Below, in pieces: positions 58,801 through 64,000 of a DNA stretch of 64,000 bases. Source of the DNA: Plantago major (Eukaryota; Streptophyta; Magnoliopsida; Lamiales; Plantaginaceae). Position 1 is the first letter of the stretch. Each line of letters begins with the position of its first letter. The stretch covers positions 72,538,217 through 72,602,216 of the forward strand of contig CM048841.1 of NCBI GenBank assembly GCA_026545765.1, given 5' to 3'. The translations under genes were made by a program, and so were the position numbers. The notes under the pieces are model-generated. The model worked only from the letters and a program-made list of their open reading frames with translations, had not been told where the DNA came from and ran no database searches.

Positions 58801-59205
58801 TTTTTTTATTTTTGGAAGAACTAAAAGTTTTATTAGCCGCACAAATTGGCAGAGGGAACAAGGAATGCCACTAAGCCAAGTTCAGAGTCAATATACAACC
58901 TTTACATCAACAAAAACCAGATACTTAAAACCCAAACCACAACACGCTTTTCCCAGCAAAAAACAACTCTTATCAAAATCGATTTTGACCCAAAAAAAAA
59001 AAAAACATCAGTTCACACCACTCAGCCCTCAAACCGAAGCCCTTTTACATGTTGATATTCTGAAATACTCCTATAGGACAGATCTCCCAGTCTAAGAAGA
59101 CATAGGTCGAGTGTATTGCCATTTTGCTTTTTACCCAAGTCCAGGTGTTGAATTTGATTTGCTCCAATATTTCCGCCCACGATTTGATTTCTCCTCAGGA
59201 GCATA
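58801..59205 (-). mobile_element. Probable LINE 3' fragment
   Basis: On the minus strand EIKSWAEILEQIKFNTWTWV resembles the extreme C-terminus of plant LINE ORF2 proteins. The rest looks like a 3' UTR. Short and heavily truncated; identification is tentative. Confidence 0.4.
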
Positions 59206-60165
59206 AACGAACTTTACGCATTGTATAATTCAAACTTGGGAACTCAATTCGAAGAGTAAACTCAACTGTAATTACAACTTGGGAGCTCAGTTTTACGAGA
59301 TGATTCTAACGTGTGAAATCAATCCGAATGTCAAACCAACTCTAATAATGAGATATTATAACTTGACAACTCAATTCGAGGAATAAACCGCACTACATGG
59401 GGATAAACTATAATAAAGGAATGATTCAAGTTTAGGAACTCAATTAGAAGGTAAATAAAAATGAGATCATTAGAATTTGAAAACTCAATTCGAATGGCAA
59501 ATCGACTATAATAATGAGATAAATCTATTTGAAAACTTAATTTGAATGTCAAACCAACTATAAGAATGAGATAATTCAAACTTGAAACCTTAGTTCGAAT
59601 GGTAAACTCATCCTTGAGAATTGATCCAACTTGGGAACTCAACTTCAAGGTAAAATGCAAACAAATATTGGAAGAACAGTATAATTCCAACTTAGTAACT
59701 CAATATGAAGAGTAGGCTATTAGCAATGAGATTATTTCAACTAGGAAATTGAATTCAAAGATTAAACTCAACTTTAAGAATGAAATAATTCTTAATCAAA
59801 AACTCCATTTGAAGGGCAAAACAACTCTAAAAATGATATAATTTTAACTTGGGAACTCTAATGAAAGGATAAACCATGCTATCTAGAAAATAAAATAAAA
59901 ATGAGATAATTCTATTTGAGAACTCAATTTGGAGGGAAAACAAACTCTAAGATTGTGATAATTACAAATTGGGAATTATTTATAAATACTGAACCATACT
60001 ATATGTTAGAAAGTACTTTAATGAAATGGTATTTCCAACTCATGGACTCAATTCAAATGTAAACCAAGAATAATAATAAGATCATTTCCCTTTAAGAACT
60101 AAATTGGTAGGATAAACTCAACTCTAAGACTGTGATAAGTCTAACTTGGAAGCCACTGGTGATGT
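59206..60165. repeat. Diverged tandem repeat array, block 3
   Basis: Continues the ~50-60 bp unit of blocks 1 and 2 (AACTTGGGAACTCAATTCGAA, CCAACTCTAATAATGAGATA). Ends near 60165. Confidence 0.72.
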
Positions 60166-60285
60166 GGTTTACAAGAAGTCAAGGAGATGTTTAACAATGT
60201 TTGGGGGTAGTATTATATTTGCATTATTAAATTATACTCTGTATTATTATATTTCATTTGCTTGATTAATTTAAAAAAAATTATA

Positions 60286-60302
60286 CCGTGGCATCGCCAC
60301 TG
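60286..60302. other. Helitron-like 3' hairpin, copy 1
   Basis: ACCGTGGCATCGCCACTGGTTAGT is nearly identical to the segment at 60919-60942, with one hairpin mismatch and no CTAG terminus. Confidence 0.35.
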
Positions 60303-60918
60303 GTTAGTGAAAATTACAATTGCCCACGCGGGAAGGGGGTGGGGGCAAATACTCTCCAGACGGGGAAACTTTTTTCGATATTCTCTCTACTTTCCTGATT
60401 TCTATAACGGGGTTGGGGGGTGGGGGTGTTGGCCGGAAAAAAACCATAACATGTGAAATTATGTTTGTCGAATAATAATCTTTGTGTGTGTGGTGAGGTG
60501 ACCATATACCACCGTGGGGTTGTTGGAAATCAACCCTATTGATTGAGTTGTACACTTTTGTATTTTATTTTGATTCGGATTTAAGTGACACTGTTTAAAA
60601 AAAAAAAATGTATTCATTACTAATTAACATGTCAGGTACGATATGACCCGATATAAAATATATGCTATCAACCCTTTGGATCCCGAACCAGGTAAGGTTG
60701 GATCCTACCCCAATCGAAGCATATCATTCATGATGAGTCGTATTTTTATTTTCGATAGTTAGCATAAAAAAAAAGACTCGATGATATAATATTGGATGAA
60801 GTAGGACTACTCACTGACACCACTACCAACGTTGTTTACAAGTAAGTCTGACTATCTTATTTTCTCGATTAATTTATTTTGTCACCCCCTTTCTATTTAT
60901 TATTAAAAATAAACTATA

Positions 60919-60946
60919 CCGTGGCATCGCCACGGGTTAGTACTAG
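60919..60946 (+). mobile_element. Helitron-like 3' terminus, copy 2
   Basis: A perfect GC-rich hairpin CCGTGG-CATCG-CCACGG followed 7 bp later by CTAG (60943-60946) and T matches the 3' end signature of plant Helitrons (hairpin plus CTRR). The 5' end (TC...) was not located. Confidence 0.45.
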
Positions 60947-61290
60947 TTCAGAAGTGTAACTTCCATTGACCGAGTTTGTAAACGGATGACATTTAATTCA
61001 CGAGGTAGCACAGAAAATTCAATTCCCGTCGTGCGGTGTTCATCTATGGTTCATAATTAACATCCCTGCAAAAACAAAATCCCCAAAGCCATGTATGGGC
61101 GTGGCCAACTCCAATCTGCCAATTAATATAACTTCCTAGTTTCCATTTCCATTGACAAAACTGTCTATAAAGAAATAGAGCATCCAAGCTTATTCTGTAA
61201 ATTTCGTAATAGCCATGTTTGTTTCCTACACAGTTGAATCTAATTACCCACAAACCTTCAGGGTCGTTCCTCTCCTTGAAGAATGTTCAG

Positions 61291-63715
61291 TCAATGCCTT
61301 TTCTTGTTCCCGGACGACTTTGACGGATTCACGATGATGTGTGCAAACACACCAACTAGGAGAATCGCAGAGACATGTGAGCCGTACTTGGTAAGTAATC
61401 TCTGCATGGAGAAAGAAGGTGAGATAAGCTATGAGCCTGTGAGAAAGTGGTAGGCGCATGACAAACAGTAGACTACAGAGTGCTCATCAAGGATATTTTA
61501 ATACTAGTTAAAAAGAAAAAACAAAGAAAAAATGACAATCACGTAACAGAAGAACAAACAACACTTGGATGCCTGTGCAGGCCTGGTTTCAGTTTCTTTT
61601 TTTTGTTTTTGAACTTTAGTGCCCCATATTGTTAGGACGTAATTTTAGTATTTTAAACATACATTTGCATCCCTTATTTCAGCTACAAGCGTGCCCTTGC
61701 ACACTCTGGTAGCAGGCATTGGTAACGTTTTCGGAATTGAAGGCTACCATGCATGATTAGGCCTAGATGCAGCAGCTAAGAGTCTAATTGTTGCTCAAGA
61801 TTCAGACATCAGGGGAAAGATGAGTCATCCAGAATCAAGAATATGAACATTTTAATTCCTATTAAGAAATCATTCCTCAACTAGATAAAGCATTGAAACT
61901 TGACAGCATGAAGCATCCACCTTGTACTAGAAAAATCGAAACAGATCTCAAAATTTGATTAAGCTAGATGTTCACTTTACTTGAGAACCAAAAGGAGAGG
62001 GTTATTACCTTCGCCTGAAAGTGTTTGCCAATCATAAGGTAAGTCCATGGAGCCAAATAATAGAAAGGAGAAGCAGACGATTAGTATAACAATAAATAAG
62101 TAAATTGAAAATATTGAAGTGCACTTGAAAGTATAATTCATATATTCTTTATACTTCAGGCTTGAAGAAAGACGAGACTAAACTTACAGCTTCAAAATTG
62201 TTCTCGCCTGTGGGATCTGAGAGAATGTTCAGTGGCAAAACAGGTGTCGAATAAGCTTCCTGGAAATATAATGAAGGCATTCAAATCATCATAAGAAAGT
62301 GGAAAGCATTTAAGGGCATGCAGCAATTGGAGGAAAAAAAAACCTGGAACTTAGCCTTTGTAGGAGCTCGATAAGTGATCATGGCAGGTGCAGCATAGTA
62401 AACAGTTTTTGTCTTAGATTCCAGTTCAAATGAATGGGACACTAGTGAACCACTGAGATATGAAGAAAAATACAACAGATCAGAGTCATAGTCAAGCTTC
62501 AAAGTATCATGTCAGTATACAGTTGAGGAACATACGCATCAAGTCTTTCCCAGGACTTGGAAGTGTTGCCAATAATAGAATCAAAAACCTCTTCAGCCCA
62601 GCTATCATCAGTAAGAGTTACATCATATGCAGCGCTGCAGTGGAGAACAAAACATTACTTGTTTGCCATAACAAAATCGCTACATTAATGTGCACAAATC
62701 ATCTGAAAGAAATCTCAGCCAATATAGTGAATGGACAGACATGCAGATGGGATTCAAGTAGTATATTGACAGAAACAGGAATCACAGACCATTATTTTAT
62801 CAGGATCCACCTAAACTCAGAAAGTGTTTCAGTAAGTCACGTCTAGTTTTCACAAAATTATCCAGTGATCAATCAGTTATTTTCTCCTTTAAAATATCCT
62901 AGGCCTTGTTTGCTGCATTTCCAAAATATTACAAAATTTAACCAGCGATCAGTCAATTATTGTCTCCTTTAACATATTCTAGGGCCTTGTTTGCAGCACT
63001 TCCAAAATATTACAAAATCATTTATGAATAAATTTACATATGGTACCAGTAGTAATAAAATGATATGAAAGTGAAACTCCTATACGAGCTATACTTTATT
63101 CAGAATACTTTCCAAGTTCCAGCACAAAAGAAAACATGATAAACTTGTGCAAGCAACATGCGGATCAAAGTCATAAAACGCAATTAAATTCTTCAAACAT
63201 TCAAAATTGTTAACGCAAAACTCTGACAAAATGCAATATATGACTAACGAATTGGAATCGTCATATATAAAGCAAATAGCATAATAGCCTAAACCCCTAA
63301 CAGTCGTTCCAAAGGTTTACAAAATGATAAATCAAAATGCAGCACAAACAAAGCAGATCAGATGAGAAGAGTTATCAATCAAACGCGGAATGCAGTATAA
63401 ACTTGAAGGTAAACATTGAATTGACAGAAAATTCAGCTGCAAATCAATTCAAAATTTCAAAACACTATAACGTAAATGACGATTACATGAAAAATCAATA
63501 AAACAAATGAAAATTCAGAATGATTACTCTGATCCACTGTTGTAAATGTCGATCGATACAGAAATCCTCTCGAGGCTCGGATTCAGCTTTCTGCGAGAAA
63601 CTCTTTTGTGAGCCACGATAAACGGGGAAGAACTCTCCGATTCCACAAAAATCGACGAGCAAACAAGGACAAAACCTATAAATGCGAGGATTGAGAATGG
63701 AGTCGCTTTCGCCAT
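61291..63715 (-). CDS. Translocon-associated protein subunit beta (TRAP-beta/SSR2)
   Basis: TRAP-beta is a single-pass ER membrane subunit of the complex that sits at the Sec61 channel and aids secretory protein translocation. Exons: 63715-63528, 62634-62536, 62452-62344, 62259-62188, 62014-62009, 61401-61291; total 585 nt, 194 residues plus stop, close to the plant family length. A signal peptide (about residues 1-26, hydrophobic SILAFIGFVLVCSSIF) is followed by the lumenal beta-sandwich (FIVAHKRVSRR, DVTLTDDSWAEEVFDSI, GNTSKSWERLDAGSL with an N-glycosylation sequon, EAYSTPVLPLNILSD). Then RLLTKYGSH, a membrane helix (VSAILLVGVFAHIIV) and a basic cytosolic tail (KSSGNKKRH). The 6-nt exon GCGAAG restores the conserved Ala-Lys before RLL; skipping it would stay in frame but lose both residues. 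All introns GT-AG. Apparently functional. Confidence 0.93.
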
Positions 63716-63802
63716 TGAATCCGATTGAAATGGGGGCGTGTTGATTAATGTGAGTGAGTCAGTGAGAAATGCAGGGAAATGTGTATGAAAAGTGGCTGTG
63801 CA

Positions 63803-63810
63803 ATATATAT
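63803..63810 (-). promoter_or_regulatory. TATA box of the TRAP-beta gene
   Basis: Minus strand CATATATATTG about 90 bp upstream of the start codon at 63715. Confidence 0.55.
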
Positions 63811-63976
63811 GAAACTTGAGGAGGGGTTATATTGGGCCTACGTGACCTAAGCAGTAGACTTCAGAAACCCATTTAATAATGGGCCCTTTAAATTAACGTT
63901 GGGTTTGGGTAAATGTTTTCTTCTAGGTGCCTCTCTCGCTTCCAATATGCATCTGCAACATGTGTGGATTCACATA

Positions 63977-64000
63977 CTCTCTCCGTTCTTTTTAAATATT
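63977..64000. mobile_element. Possible Stowaway MITE start, cut by window edge
   Basis: TA followed by CTCTCCGTTC-type sequence resembles the Stowaway end, but the other end lies outside the window. Confidence 0.35.

Overview
The window is nuclear DNA from a flowering plant, most likely a eudicot. Evidence: two spliced housekeeping genes with plant-type architecture (serine palmitoyltransferase LCB2 and translocon-associated protein beta), a Dof zinc-finger gene, and a dense mix of plant LINEs, Copia and Gypsy-like LTR elements, MULE, hAT, CACTA, Harbinger and Stowaway elements. No species can be named from sequence alone.

Layout. 1-4.26 kb: a decayed minus-strand LINE, interrupted by a MULE-like foldback element that itself holds a hAT element. 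4.3-14.8 kb and 43.2-45 kb: one host locus made of tandem units, each with a TATA box, a CT-rich leader and a broken SAM-domain gene. Copies lie at 10.2, 12.3 and, as a remnant, 44.7 kb. These units are split by a Stowaway MITE, two solo LTRs, a Gypsy-like LTR and LINEs. 14.8-43.2 kb: a 5'-truncated LINE with its own target duplication and poly(A). It is split in two by a block of about 26.8 kb. The block holds a nearly complete Sirevirus-like Copia element (minus strand) with a large extra 3' ORF region, a second LINE with a CACTA element in it, tandem repeats, a frameshifted Dof gene, and a chimeric Copia remnant. The two outer ends of this block are the two parts of a single LTR, cut at its poly-G tract.

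45.3-49.2 kb: intact LCB2 (minus, 12 exons, 489 codons), the first step of sphingolipid synthesis. 49.8-57.1 kb: MITE-rich intergenic DNA with a second foldback element. 55.4-60.2 kb: a strongly diverged repeat array with a unit of about 50-60 bp, interrupted by other insertions. 60.3-60.9 kb: two Helitron-like 3' ends. 61.3-63.7 kb: intact translocon-associated protein beta (minus), best modelled with a 6-nt microexon.

The genes do not form a pathway together, although both intact genes act at the ER. The main interest is the structure: the permuted block carrying a Dof gene, intron-like phase-0 modules in the Copia 3' ORF, the chimeric Copia, and a shared palindromic core in two otherwise different foldback elements.
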